A DNA stretch of 64,000 nucleotides from Usitatibacter rugosus (GTDB lineage: Bacteria; Pseudomonadota; Gammaproteobacteria; Burkholderiales; Usitatibacteraceae). How positions within the stretch are numbered: the first letter of the stretch is position 1; each line of letters begins with the position of its first letter. A program made the position numbers and the translations under genes. The stretch spans positions 1,705,419-1,769,418 of the forward strand of contig NZ_CP053069.1 in the NCBI RefSeq assembly GCF_013003965.1, read 5' to 3'. The notes under the pieces were generated by a model that saw nothing but the letters and a program-made list of their open reading frames with translations, had not been told where the DNA came from and did no database searches. Below, in pieces: positions 27,532 to 36,544 of this stretch.

Positions 27532-28934
27532 TGGGACCGATCAGCTTCAAACTGCTGTTCCTGGGGCTCATGGCCTCGGGCATTCCCGTCGCCATCGCGA
27601 TGGCCGGAGCCTCGCTCGTCTACGTGATGGTCTCGGGCAATATTCCCGACTACGTGGTGATCCACCGCATGGTGGGCGGGCTGGATTCCTTTCCCCTGCT
27701 CGCCGTGCCGTTCTTCATCCTCGCCGGCAACCTGATGAACTCGGCGGGCATCACCAACCGCATCTACAACTTCGCGCTCGGCCTCGTGGGCTGGATGCGC
27801 GGCGGCCTCGGGCACGTGAACGTCGTGGGCTCGGTGATCTTCGCGGGGATGTCGGGCACGGCGATCGCGGATGCCGCGGGCCTGGGCACGATCGAGATCA
27901 AGGCGATGACCGAGCACGGGTACTCGAAGGAGTTCTCCGTCGGCGTAACAGCCGCCTCGGCGACGCTGGGCCCGATCATCCCGCCGTCGCTGCCGTTTGT
28001 GATCTACGCGCTGTTCGCCAACGTGTCGGTGGGCGCGCTCTTCCTCGCGGGCATCCTGCCGGGCCTGGTGATGGCGATCCTGATGATGATCACGGTCGCC
28101 TACTACGCGCACAAGAACAAATGGGGCGCGGACATTCCCTTCCAGTGGCCCCGCGTGCTGCGCGCGTTCGGCGAGCTCACGATCGCGCTCGGCTGGCCGG
28201 CTGCGATCTGGGCCGTGGTCGAGATGGGCGCCGACGCCCAGTGGACGGTGCTCGCCGGGTTGATCGTGCTCTTCGCCGCCGACTGGAAGTTCAAGTTCCA
28301 GGCCGTGCTCCCGATCATGACGCCGGTGCTGTTGATCGGCGGCATGACGACGGGCATCTTCACCGCGACCGAAGGCGCCATCGCCGCCTGCGTGTGGGCG
28401 CTCTTCCTCGGCGTGGTCTGGTATCGCACGATGAAGCTGAAGATGCTGGTGAAGGTCTCGATGGACACGATCGAGACTACGGCCGCCGTCCTCTTCATCG
28501 TGGCGGCCGCGTCCATCTTCGGCTGGATGCTCACAGCGACGCGCACCACCGAGCTCATCGCCACGTGGGTGCTCTCGGTCACCTCGACGCCGTGGGGCTT
28601 CCTGCTGCTCGCCAACCTGCTCATGCTCTTCGTGGGCTGCTTCCTCGAGCCCACGGCGGCGATCACGATCCTGGTGCCGATCCTGCTGCCGATCGTGCGC
28701 CAGCTCGGCATCGATCCCGTCCACTTCGGCCTGGTGATGGTGCTGAACCTCATGATCGGGTTGCTCCATCCACCCATGGGCCTCGTGCTCTTCGTGTTGG
28801 CGAGGGTGGCCAAACTCTCTGTGGAACGCACTACCATGGCGATATTGCCGTGGCTGGTGCCGCTGCTGATCAGCCTCGCGCTGGTGACCTACGTTCCCCA
28901 GATCAGCCTGTGGCTGCCCAACGCCATGAAGTGA
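27531..28934 (+). CDS. TRAP transporter large permease (DctM type)
   Basis: A 467-residue protein with about twelve membrane segments, typical for DctM. Signature regions are VVGSVIFAGMSGTAIADAAG, the LGPIIPPSLPFVIYA loop and FLEPTAAITILVPILLPI. It forms the ion-coupled transport channel, with the binding protein encoded at 30548. One gene, for the sugar-acid dehydratase, is inserted between DctM and DctP. Confidence 0.93.
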   Translation: MGPISFKLLFLGLMASGIPVAIAMAGASLVYVMVSGNIPDYVVIHRMVGGLDSFPLLAVPFFILAGNLMNSAGITNRIYNFALGLVGWMRGGLGHVNVVGSVIFAGMSGTAIADAAGLGTIEIKAMTEHGYSKEFSVGVTAASATLGPIIPPSLPFVIYALFANVSVGALFLAGILPGLVMAILMMITVAYYAHKNKWGADIPFQWPRVLRAFGELTIALGWPAAIWAVVEMGADAQWTVLAGLIVLFAADWKFKFQAVLPIMTPVLLIGGMTTGIFTATEGAIAACVWALFLGVVWYRTMKLKMLVKVSMDTIETTAAVLFIVAAASIFGWMLTATRTTELIATWVLSVTSTPWGFLLLANLLMLFVGCFLEPTAAITILVPILLPIVRQLGIDPVHFGLVMVLNLMIGLLHPPMGLVLFVLARVAKLSVERTTMAILPWLVPLLISLALVTYVPQISLWLPNAMK

Positions 28935-28944
28935 GGGATCCATC

Positions 28945-30468
28945 ATGCTTCGTGAAACGCCGCTCTATCTCCGACTCAATCCCGCCGACGACGTCGTCAT
29001 CGCCTGCCGCGAGCTCGAGGCCGGCACCAACCTGCTGAAGGAAGGCGTGATCGTCGCCGAGCGCATCCCCGCCGGCCACAAGGTCGCCACGAAGGCGATC
29101 GCCAAGGACGCGCCGGTGCATCGCTACAACCAGGTGATCGGCTTCGCCACGCGGCCGATCGCGGCCGGCGCCCACGTGCATGTGCACAACCTCGAGGTGC
29201 GCGACTTCGCCCGCGACTACGCGTTTGGCGAGGTGTACCAGCCGACGCAGTTCGCGAATCCGCCGGCCACGTTCCAGGGGATCGTGCGGGCCGACGGGCG
29301 CGTAGCCACGCGCAACTACATCGGCATCCTCTCCACGGTGAACTGCAGCGCCACCGTCGCGAAGTACGTGGCCGAGCAGTTCCGCGGCGATGCGCTCAAG
29401 GAGTTTCCGAACGTCGATGGCGTCGTGCCCCTGGTGCACACCACGGGCTGCGGCATGGGCTCGACGGGCGAGGGCATCGACATCCTCCGCCGCACGCTCG
29501 CGGGCTATGCGCGGCATGCAAACTTTGCGGGTGTATTGATCATCGGCCTCGGCTGCGAAGCGAACCAGATGGACGCGCTCGTCTTCACGCAGGGGCTCGA
29601 GGCGGGACCGCTGCTCTCGACGATGACAATCCAGGATTCCGGCGGTACCGCGAAGGCCGTGGCCGAGGGCGTGCGCCGGGTGAAGGAGATGCTGCCGCGC
29701 GCCAACCAGGTGTCGCGCACGACGGTGCCGGCGAGCCACATCACGGTGGGCCTGCAGTGCGGCGGTTCCGATGGCTACTCGGGCATCACGGCCAATCCTG
29801 CTCTCGGTGCTGCCGTTGACCTCCTCGTGAGGAACGGCGGTACCGCGATCCTCTCCGAGACGCCCGAGATCTACGGTGCCGAACACCTGCTGACGCGTCG
29901 CGCGGTGAGCAAGGCGGTGGGACAGAAGATCGTCGACCGCATCCACTGGTGGGAGGAGTACACGGCCCGCGAGAAGGGCGAAATGAACAACAACCCTTCG
30001 CCGGGCAACAAGGCGGGCGGGCTCACGACGATCCTCGAGAAGTCGCTCGGCGCCGTGGCGAAGGGCGGCACGACGGGCCTGATGGATGTCTACGAGTACG
30101 CGAAGCCGGTGACCGCGAAGGGGTTCGTCTTCATGGACACGCCCGGCTACGACCCCGTGTCCGCGACCGGGCAGGTGGCGGGCGGCGCGAACCTCATCTG
30201 CTTCACGACGGGGCGCGGGTCGGTCTACGGATGCAAGCCTTCGCCGTCGCTCAAGCTCGCGACCAACACGCCGATGTTCCAGAGGATGGAAGACGACATG
30301 GACATCAACTGCGGGGAGATCCTCGACGGGTCCCTGTCGGTGCAGGAGGCGGGTGCAAGGATTTTTGCGCTGATGCTGGAGACGGCTTCCGGGAAGCCCA
30401 GCAAGAGCGAGATGCATGGCTTTGGAGCGGATGAGTTCGTGCCGTGGCAGCTTGGCGCGGTGATGTAG
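28945..30468 (+). CDS. UxaA-family altronate/galactarate-type dehydratase
   Basis: A 507-residue protein containing the SAF-type N-terminal domain (about 1-95, ending VHVHNLEVRDF) and the main UxaA/GarD catalytic domain. The latter carries VATRNYIGILSTVNCSA, HTTGCGMGSTGEG and ITVGLQCGGSDGYSGITANPA. The family removes water from altronate, galactarate or related hexonates to give 2-keto-3-deoxy acids. It lies 10 bp after DctM and should catalyse the first step after uptake. I give no symbol because the substrate is uncertain. Confidence 0.88.
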   Translation: MLRETPLYLRLNPADDVVIACRELEAGTNLLKEGVIVAERIPAGHKVATKAIAKDAPVHRYNQVIGFATRPIAAGAHVHVHNLEVRDFARDYAFGEVYQPTQFANPPATFQGIVRADGRVATRNYIGILSTVNCSATVAKYVAEQFRGDALKEFPNVDGVVPLVHTTGCGMGSTGEGIDILRRTLAGYARHANFAGVLIIGLGCEANQMDALVFTQGLEAGPLLSTMTIQDSGGTAKAVAEGVRRVKEMLPRANQVSRTTVPASHITVGLQCGGSDGYSGITANPALGAAVDLLVRNGGTAILSETPEIYGAEHLLTRRAVSKAVGQKIVDRIHWWEEYTAREKGEMNNNPSPGNKAGGLTTILEKSLGAVAKGGTTGLMDVYEYAKPVTAKGFVFMDTPGYDPVSATGQVAGGANLICFTTGRGSVYGCKPSPSLKLATNTPMFQRMEDDMDINCGEILDGSLSVQEAGARIFALMLETASGKPSKSEMHGFGADEFVPWQLGAVM

Positions 30469-30480
30469 GTCAAAAGCTTG

Positions 30481-30520
30481 AACACAGAGGACACAGAGGG
30501 AACACAGAGGGACACAGAGA
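30481..30520. repeat. Short tandem repeat of about 10 bp
   Basis: Four imperfect copies of an ACACAGAGG-type unit lie in a row just upstream of the DctP gene. Copies differ by one or two bases. It resembles widespread simple intergenic repeats and could vary in copy number. GGAGGAGAGAG at about 30535 is the ribosome site for DctP and lies outside it. Confidence 0.65.
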
Positions 30521-30547
30521 AGGCATAAGACAACGGAGGAGAGAGAA

Positions 30548-31519
30548 ATGAACAAATTCGTGAAGGGGGTACTGACGGCAGCGATCGTCGGGCTCGCATC
30601 GGGCGCGGCGATGGCGCAGACGAAGCTCAAGTGGGCGCACGTGTACGAGACCAGCGAGCCGTACCACACGGCCGCGGTGTGGGCGGGCGGCGAGATCGCC
30701 AAGCGCACCAACAACCGCTACCAGGTCGAGGTGTTCCCGGCGTCCTCGCTCGGCAAGGAGACGGACATCAACCAGGGCCTCACGCTCGGCACCGTGGACA
30801 TCATCTACACGGGCCAGCTCTTCGCCGGCCGCGCGTACGGACCGATCGCCATCGGCGGCGCGCCGTACATGTTCCGCGACTTCGCGCACTGGAAGGCGTT
30901 CTCCACGTCCCCGCTCTTCACGGAGCTTGCGGATGGGTATCTCGCCAAGGCGAAGAACAAGGTGGTCGCGATCACGTACTACGGCGAGCGCCACGTGACC
31001 TCGAACAAGGCGATCAACAAGCCCGAGGACATGAAGGCCCTGAAGATCCGCGTTCCCGACGCGCCGCTCTACACGATGTTCCCGCGCGCGGTGGGCGCGA
31101 ACCCGACGCCGATCGCCTTCGCCGAGGTCTACCTCGCGCTGCAGAACGGCACGGTCGACGCGCAGGAAAACCCGCTGCCGACGATCGATGCGAAGAAGTT
31201 CTACGAGGTGCAGAAGTTCATCGTGCTGACCGGCCACATCACCGACGCGCTGCTCACCATCGTCGCGGGCGGCACCTGGAGCAAGCTCTCCGACGGCGAC
31301 AAGAAGGTGTTCGAGGAGGTGCTGCGCGAGGCGGCCGCCAAGGCCACCGCCGAGATCGTCGACTCCGAGAAGAAGCTCGTGGCCGAGTTCGAGAAGCGCG
31401 GGAAGACGGTCGCCAAGGTGAACCGCGGGCCGTTCCGGGAAGCCACGGCCAAGCTGCACAACGGCCCGGATGCGACGTGGGATAAGGCCACTTACGACAA
31501 ACTTCAGGCAATCAAGTAG
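30548..31519 (+). CDS. TRAP transporter substrate-binding protein (DctP type)
   Basis: A 323-residue periplasmic protein with a signal peptide ending AAMAQT. It shows the DctP pattern, including the ligand-carboxylate Arg in ALKIRVPDAPLY and the NPTPIAFAEVYLALQNGTVDAQENPL stretch in parts. It captures an organic or sugar acid for DctQM. It is separated from the dehydratase by 79 bp containing a short tandem repeat, so its expression may be partly independent. A terminator hairpin follows 21 bp after its stop. Confidence 0.93.
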   Translation: MNKFVKGVLTAAIVGLASGAAMAQTKLKWAHVYETSEPYHTAAVWAGGEIAKRTNNRYQVEVFPASSLGKETDINQGLTLGTVDIIYTGQLFAGRAYGPIAIGGAPYMFRDFAHWKAFSTSPLFTELADGYLAKAKNKVVAITYYGERHVTSNKAINKPEDMKALKIRVPDAPLYTMFPRAVGANPTPIAFAEVYLALQNGTVDAQENPLPTIDAKKFYEVQKFIVLTGHITDALLTIVAGGTWSKLSDGDKKVFEEVLREAAAKATAEIVDSEKKLVAEFEKRGKTVAKVNRGPFREATAKLHNGPDATWDKATYDKLQAIK

Positions 31520-31540
31520 TTAGGGGCCTTCCTCCAGTAG

Positions 31541-31573
31541 AATCCCGGCTATGAGACAGCCGGGATTTTTTTT
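31541..31573 (+). terminator. Rho-independent terminator of the TRAP operon
   Basis: Ten-base arms AATCCCGGCT and AGCCGGGATT surround a 7-nt loop and are followed by six or more T residues. The loop contains the ATG at 31551 annotated as the start of the next gene, so the terminator and the gene start overlap. Confidence 0.85.
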
Positions 31574-32447
31574 GCCCAGACAGCGTGGATTCACGCTGAT
31601 CGAGATCGCGATTGTCATTGCGATCATGGGCTTCCTGCTCGTCCTCCTGGTCGGCATCTCGTCGAGCCTCATCGGACAGCAACGGCGGGAGGCGACGCGG
31701 CAGCGCATCACCGGGGTGGAAACCGCCCTCGCGTTGTATGTCTCGCAGAACCAACGCTTGCCGTGCCCCGCAGACGGATCGTTGTCTCCGACAGACGCAA
31801 ACCTGGGCCTCGAGGTCCGGACCGGCGCTTCGCCGAACTTCACGTGCAATCTCGGCGGTGCCAACGGACAGGCCAATGGCGTCGTGCCGTGGCGGACGAT
31901 CGGCCTCGCCGAAGCGGACGTGACGGACGGATGGGGAACGCGCCTCACCTATCGGGTGGCGGGTGCGTTCGTCGGCGCGGGTTCGATGAACATGGTGAGC
32001 TGCGATCCGGGGGGCACGTCCGTGGCCGCGGCCCTCGCGGCCGCCACGGGTTACTGCAATGCCGCCTGCACGACACCATTCGTCATCGCGAACTGCACGC
32101 CGCCCGGCAACGTGACCGCCACGCGCGGCATCGAGGTCCGTAACCTCGCCGGTACGAAGATCATGGATCCCGCGTTAGCGGCGAATACGGGCGCCGCGTA
32201 CGTCGTCATCAGCCACGGTGAAAATCGCGCGGGCGGCTTCGACACGCAAAGCGTGGTGCAGGCTGCGGCGGGCATAGCGTCCGGCACGGAAGAAGCCAAG
32301 AACGCCGCGAACCTCACGTTGCAGCTCTACTACGTCGACGACTTCCCGGCCTATGCGGCGGGCACGAGCCATTTCGACGACTTCGTGCTGCGCCCCACGA
32401 TCCTCACCGTCGCGACGAAAGCACAGCTCGGCCCGCGGGCCCACTGA
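31551..32447 (+). CDS. Type IV prepilin/pseudopilin-like protein
   Basis: A 298-residue protein with a prepilin leader and signature RGFTLIEIAIVIAIMGFLLV, so it should be cut by PilD after Gly and N-methylated. The body has paired cysteines and the stretch RLPCPADGS... GVVPWRTIGLAEADVTDGWG, also present in the next gene. It is a large minor-pilin-like protein, possibly of a type II secretion-like assembly. The ATG lies in the terminator loop. A TTG at 31572 would give the leader MPRQR and has GGGA upstream, so it is a credible alternative start. Confidence 0.8.
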   Translation: MRQPGFFLPRQRGFTLIEIAIVIAIMGFLLVLLVGISSSLIGQQRREATRQRITGVETALALYVSQNQRLPCPADGSLSPTDANLGLEVRTGASPNFTCNLGGANGQANGVVPWRTIGLAEADVTDGWGTRLTYRVAGAFVGAGSMNMVSCDPGGTSVAAALAAATGYCNAACTTPFVIANCTPPGNVTATRGIEVRNLAGTKIMDPALAANTGAAYVVISHGENRAGGFDTQSVVQAAAGIASGTEEAKNAANLTLQLYYVDDFPAYAAGTSHFDDFVLRPTILTVATKAQLGPRAH

Positions 32448-33869
32448 ATGTCGAGCCGCCCGGCCCACCGAGCGCGACAATCGGGAGTCTCCGGTGCCGC
32501 GATCCTCGTGGCGCTTGCACTGCTGGGCGTTGCATTCCTGATCGTGCGGGGCATTTCGGGAACCGAGTCGACGGCAGGCAGCGAGGTCGACACCCGCAAG
32601 AAACTGCAGAAGGTCTCCGAGGCATTGGTGCGCTTCGCCGTCGAGAACCGCCGCCTTCCTTGCAGCGCGCAGGGCACGGTCGACACCGGTGATGCCGCGC
32701 CCACGGGTGCCGCCGCGGCCTGCACCGACAGTGCCGGCGTCGTACCCTGGAGGACGCTCGGCCTCGCGCAGGAAGATGCGCTCGATGGCTGGGGCCGCAA
32801 GATTTCCTATCGCGTGTATTCGGGTATCACCGGCTACACGCAGGTGAACGGGTTCACCGCGACCGATTGCAATGCGGACATTGCCGTTTCGATGGGTGCC
32901 TTGGCTGCGGGCGGACTCTGCAATACCGGACACACGAATACGGCCGGGGACTTCACGGCTGGCAAGGGCTTCCCGGTCAACGACCAAGGCACGGTCCGAA
33001 CCGGTGTCGCGTTCGCGCTCATCAGCCACGGTGCGACCGGATTTGGGGCGTACCTGCCACAAGGCGGCCGCATGACCGTGCCAACAGGAGGGGGGCAGGA
33101 GTCCTCCAACGCAACGGGAACCGCGCCTTACTTCGTCGCTTCGCATTCGGCAGCAGGCGTGCCTCCTGCCGACTCCACGCATTTCGATGACGTCGTTGTG
33201 TACAAGCTCCAGAACGATCTCGTGAACGACACACGCCTGATCGCGCGCAAATGGGGCGCGTCCCCGGGCACGTTGGCGTCCCAATCGTTCACGCGGGCCG
33301 TACTCGATGCATTGCCCGGCCTCCCGGGGTCGAACAACTTGGGAACGAACGCGATCGACTTCGGCGCCTTCACGATCACGGCTGGCATTTCGGGGCGTAA
33401 TCTCTCCTCGGGTGTGCTGGCAACGGGGGAAGGCATCGGGACGATCCTCACGGGTGGCACGACATCGTCGGCGACCACGCTCTCCAGCTCCGCCAATGAA
33501 TCGCTGAGGATCACCTTCGATCCACCCGGCCAACCTCGCTCGCTCGGCATCATGATCACGGACTTGTCGCGGCTGTCGGCGTCCAATTCGGAACGCGTGC
33601 GTTTTACGTTCTATTCGGGCGGGTCGCTGTTCGCGACGATCATCAAGGACCAGTGCATCAGCGGTCACGTGCAGGCGAACTACGCCCTGGATCCCGGTGC
33701 GACCTTCGACCGCGTGGACGTGGCACCGATCTCGACGACCACCGGCGGGGGCGCCTCGACGATCCTCCTGGGCGCGCTCCAGGCCTGTACCGCGGACATC
33801 ACTCCCGGCCTTTGTGTCGTGCCCGCAACGCCCACCGGGGCACGAAATCCTGCCAACGATTGCCCATGA
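32448..33869 (+). CDS. Pseudopilin-like protein, paralogue of the preceding gene
   Basis: A 473-residue protein that starts at the base after the previous stop. The N-terminal hydrophobic helix (GVSGAAILVALALLGVAFLIV) lacks the canonical GFTLIE leader and Glu+5. The next part repeats the neighbouring gene (RLPCSAQGTV... GVVPWRTLGLAQEDALDGWG, THFDDVVVYKL), showing a common origin. A C-terminal region of about 200 residues is new and beta-rich, with several cysteines (CISGHV, LQACTAD). It may be an assembled minor pilin or adhesin. No other pilus gene is in the window. Confidence 0.7.
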   Translation: MSSRPAHRARQSGVSGAAILVALALLGVAFLIVRGISGTESTAGSEVDTRKKLQKVSEALVRFAVENRRLPCSAQGTVDTGDAAPTGAAAACTDSAGVVPWRTLGLAQEDALDGWGRKISYRVYSGITGYTQVNGFTATDCNADIAVSMGALAAGGLCNTGHTNTAGDFTAGKGFPVNDQGTVRTGVAFALISHGATGFGAYLPQGGRMTVPTGGGQESSNATGTAPYFVASHSAAGVPPADSTHFDDVVVYKLQNDLVNDTRLIARKWGASPGTLASQSFTRAVLDALPGLPGSNNLGTNAIDFGAFTITAGISGRNLSSGVLATGEGIGTILTGGTTSSATTLSSSANESLRITFDPPGQPRSLGIMITDLSRLSASNSERVRFTFYSGGSLFATIIKDQCISGHVQANYALDPGATFDRVDVAPISTTTGGGASTILLGALQACTADITPGLCVVPATPTGARNPANDCP

Positions 33870-35467
33870 AGCGACGCGATTTCATCCAGCTTGCAGGCGT
33901 CCTCGGTGCGGGCGCGATTCCAGGAGGCTTGACCATGGCTGCCACCGACGGCAAGGGAGCGGCGTTCGACGTCGCCGAGAAGAGCGTCGCCGAACTCCAG
34001 TCGGCAATGGCCTCGGGCCACATCACTTCGCAGGCGCTGGTGCGAGCCTATGTCGCCCGCATCAAGCTGATCGACACCTCGGGCCCGCGCATCAACTCCG
34101 TGATCGAGCTGAATCCCGATGCGCTCGCCATCGCTGCTGCACTCGACAAGGAGCGGCGAGAGAAGGGCTCGCGAGGTCCGATGCACGGCATTCCGGTGCT
34201 GATCAAGGACAACATCGCGACCGGCGACAAGATGCAGACGACGGCGGGTTCGCTGGCTCTGGTCGGCGTGAAGCCGCCGCACGACGCGTTCATCGTCGAC
34301 AAGCTGCGCAATGCGGGCGCGGTCATCCTCGGCAAGACAAACCTTTCGGAGTGGGCCAATTTCCGCTCCACGCGATCGACCTCGGGCTGGAGCGGGCGTG
34401 GCGGGCTCACGCGCAATCCCTATGCGCTCGACCGCAACACGAGCGGGTCCTCCTCAGGATCCGGCGCTTCGATGGCTGCGAGCCTGGCCACGGTGGCCGT
34501 CGGAACCGAGACGGATGGATCCATCACTTCACCGTGCAACGCGAACGGGTTGGTCGGCATCAAGCCCACGCTCGGGCTCGTGAGCCGCACGGGCATCGTC
34601 CCGATCGCGCATTCGCAGGACACCGCTGGGCCGATGACGCGCACGGTCGCGGACGCCGCGGCGCTTCTCACCGCGCTCGCCGGGCCCGATCCGCTGGACG
34701 ACATCACGTCGGCCGGCGCATCGCATGCCGTGGACTTCACCCGCTTCCTCGACCGTGGCGGTTTGCAGGGCGCGCGTCTTGGCGTGGTTCGCGCGCAGTT
34801 CGGCGGCCGCAACGATCTCGCCTCGACCGTCATCGAATCGCAGCTGAAGGAGCTGGAGGCCAACGGTGCCGTGCTCGTCGACGTGGAAATGCCCAACAAC
34901 GGCAAGTTCGGCGCGACCGAGCTCGAGGTCCTGTACTACGAGATGAAGGACGACATGGCGCAGTACCTCAAGCACTTCGCGCCGAGCTCGCCGTTCAAGT
35001 CGCTGCAGGACTTGATCGACTTCAACGTGAAGAACGCCGACCGCGAGCTGAAGTACTTCGGACAGGAGCACTTCATCAAGTCCGCGGCGAAGGGCGGGCT
35101 CGACTCGAAGGAATACGTCGACGCGCTCGCGAACAACCATCGCTACTCGCGCACCGAGGGCATCGACAAGGTGATGGACGAGAACAAGCTCGATGCGCTC
35201 GTGGCGCCCACGGGTGCCCCGGCGTGGATCACCGACTTCATTCGGGGCGACAACAGCGGTGGCGGCTTCACGTCGCCCGCAGCGGTGGCGGGCTATCCGC
35301 ACATTACGGTGCCTGCGGGCTTCGTCCAGGGCCTGCCTTGCGGAATCTCGTTCGTGGGCCGCGCGTGGAGCGAGCCGAAGCTGATCGCGATCGCGTTTGC
35401 CTACGAGCAGGCAACGCGCCGGCGCCGCGCACCGACCTATCCGAAGTCGGTGAACGCGAGCGCCTAG
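33866..35467 (+). CDS. Amidase (amidase-signature family)
   Basis: A 533-residue protein with an N-terminal RRDFIQLAG leader that suggests Tat export. The Ser-cisSer-Lys triad is visible: Lys in IPVLIKDNI, cis-Ser in TSGSSSGSGAS, and the nucleophile Ser in ETDGSITSP. The family hydrolyses amides, peptide amides or acylated amines. The ATG overlaps the stop of the preceding pseudopilin gene (ATGA), implying coupled translation, which is an odd partnership. The substrate is not predictable. Confidence 0.9.
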   Translation: MKRRDFIQLAGVLGAGAIPGGLTMAATDGKGAAFDVAEKSVAELQSAMASGHITSQALVRAYVARIKLIDTSGPRINSVIELNPDALAIAAALDKERREKGSRGPMHGIPVLIKDNIATGDKMQTTAGSLALVGVKPPHDAFIVDKLRNAGAVILGKTNLSEWANFRSTRSTSGWSGRGGLTRNPYALDRNTSGSSSGSGASMAASLATVAVGTETDGSITSPCNANGLVGIKPTLGLVSRTGIVPIAHSQDTAGPMTRTVADAAALLTALAGPDPLDDITSAGASHAVDFTRFLDRGGLQGARLGVVRAQFGGRNDLASTVIESQLKELEANGAVLVDVEMPNNGKFGATELEVLYYEMKDDMAQYLKHFAPSSPFKSLQDLIDFNVKNADRELKYFGQEHFIKSAAKGGLDSKEYVDALANNHRYSRTEGIDKVMDENKLDALVAPTGAPAWITDFIRGDNSGGGFTSPAAVAGYPHITVPAGFVQGLPCGISFVGRAWSEPKLIAIAFAYEQATRRRRAPTYPKSVNASA

Positions 35468-35474
35468 ACGGGCG

Positions 35475-36458
35475 TCAACGCTGGGGCAGCTTGCGGTCCA
35501 GGAAGCTGCGCATCAACGCCGCGATGCGATCGCCCTGGTCCTCCAGCGCGAAGTGGCCCGTGTCGAGCAGGTGGAGCTCGGCATCCGGAATGTCGCGCAG
35601 GTAGGGCCGGGCGCCTTCCGCCGGGAAGATGGCGTCGTTCTTGCCCCACACGATCAGCGTCGGCGGCCGGCGCTCGCGGAAGAAGGCCTGGAAGCGCGGA
35701 TAGAGCGCCACGTTCGTCCCGTAGTCCTTGAAGAGGTCGAGCATGATCTCGTCGACGCCGGGCCGATCCAGGAGCGCCTGGTCGTGCACCCAGTTGTCCG
35801 GGTCGACACGCGAGGGATCGCGAACGCCATCCACGTACTGTCCCCGCGTCGCCGCGAGCGTGAGGCCCGCGCGCAACGGCTCGCGCCGCTCCGGCGTTCC
35901 CTCCGCCCAGTACGCCTTCAGCGGTTTCCAGAAGTCGCGCAGACCTTCCTCGTACGCATTGCCGTTTTGCACGACGAGCGCCGTCACGGCTTCCGGATGC
36001 TTCAGGGCGAGGCGATATCCCACGGGCGCGCCGTAGTCCTGGACATACAGCGCGTAGCGCTTCGCTCCGAGCTGCTGAAGGAGCCCGTCAACGAGGTCGG
36101 CGTAGCGCGCGAAGGTGTACGCGAACTCCTTCCGATCCGGCGTGGCGCTCTGGCCAAAGCCCGGGTAGTCGGGCGCGATCACGTGATAGCGATCCGAAAG
36201 GGCAGGGATGAGGTTCCGGTACATGCGCGATGAAGTCGGGAATCCGTGGAGCAGGACGACGACCGGCGCACCCGGTGGGCCCGCCTCGCGATAAAAGATA
36301 TCGACGCCGTCCACCTTGGCCGTGCGATGGCGAGTGACGGCGAAATCGGGACGCAGGGCGGATGAGGCGGCCCGTGCATCGGCAGGCGCGGCCGAAAGGG
36401 TGGGACTGAAGGCGACAAGCATCGAGGCGAGGGTTGCGGCGGGCAGGAAGCGCGGCAT
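35475..36458 (-). CDS. Exported alpha/beta-hydrolase (epoxide hydrolase/haloalkane dehalogenase-like)
   Basis: A 327-residue protein with a signal peptide ([24 protein letters not shown]). It has the oxyanion motif HGFPTSS, an Asp nucleophile in VQDYGAPVG, and a C-terminal HFALED with the catalytic His. An Asp nucleophile points to epoxide hydrolase or haloalkane dehalogenase relatives rather than serine esterases. It is divergent from the CGNR zinc-finger gene, which may regulate it. The upstream in-frame extension has no signal features, so this ATG, after GGAG, was chosen. Confidence 0.85.
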   Translation of the reverse strand: MPRFLPAATLASMLVAFSPTLSAAPADARAASSALRPDFAVTRHRTAKVDGVDIFYREAGPPGAPVVVLLHGFPTSSRMYRNLIPALSDRYHVIAPDYPGFGQSATPDRKEFAYTFARYADLVDGLLQQLGAKRYALYVQDYGAPVGYRLALKHPEAVTALVVQNGNAYEEGLRDFWKPLKAYWAEGTPERREPLRAGLTLAATRGQYVDGVRDPSRVDPDNWVHDQALLDRPGVDEIMLDLFKDYGTNVALYPRFQAFFRERRPPTLIVWGKNDAIFPAEGARPYLRDIPDAELHLLDTGHFALEDQGDRIAALMRSFLDRKLPQR

Positions 36459-36511
36459 GGCTGTTCTCCGTGTAACCAATGAAAATGGAAAATACAGGTT
36501 ATGGCCCTGGC

Positions 36512-36544
36512 GGTAACTTGTCAACCCGTTGTTGAATGGTTACC
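36512..36544. promoter_or_regulatory. Dyad operator candidate between hydrolase and CGNR gene
   Basis: Outer half-sites GGTAAC and GTTACC and inner half-sites TCAAC and GTTGA form a symmetric block centred near 36528. A further GTAACC/GGTTA pair lies at 36472-36502. The block overlaps the first possible ATG (36536) of the CGNR gene. Confidence 0.45.

Noticed and set aside
30481-30520. CRISPR-like tandem repeat
   Set aside because: Repeat units are only about 10 bp, without spacers and without cas genes.
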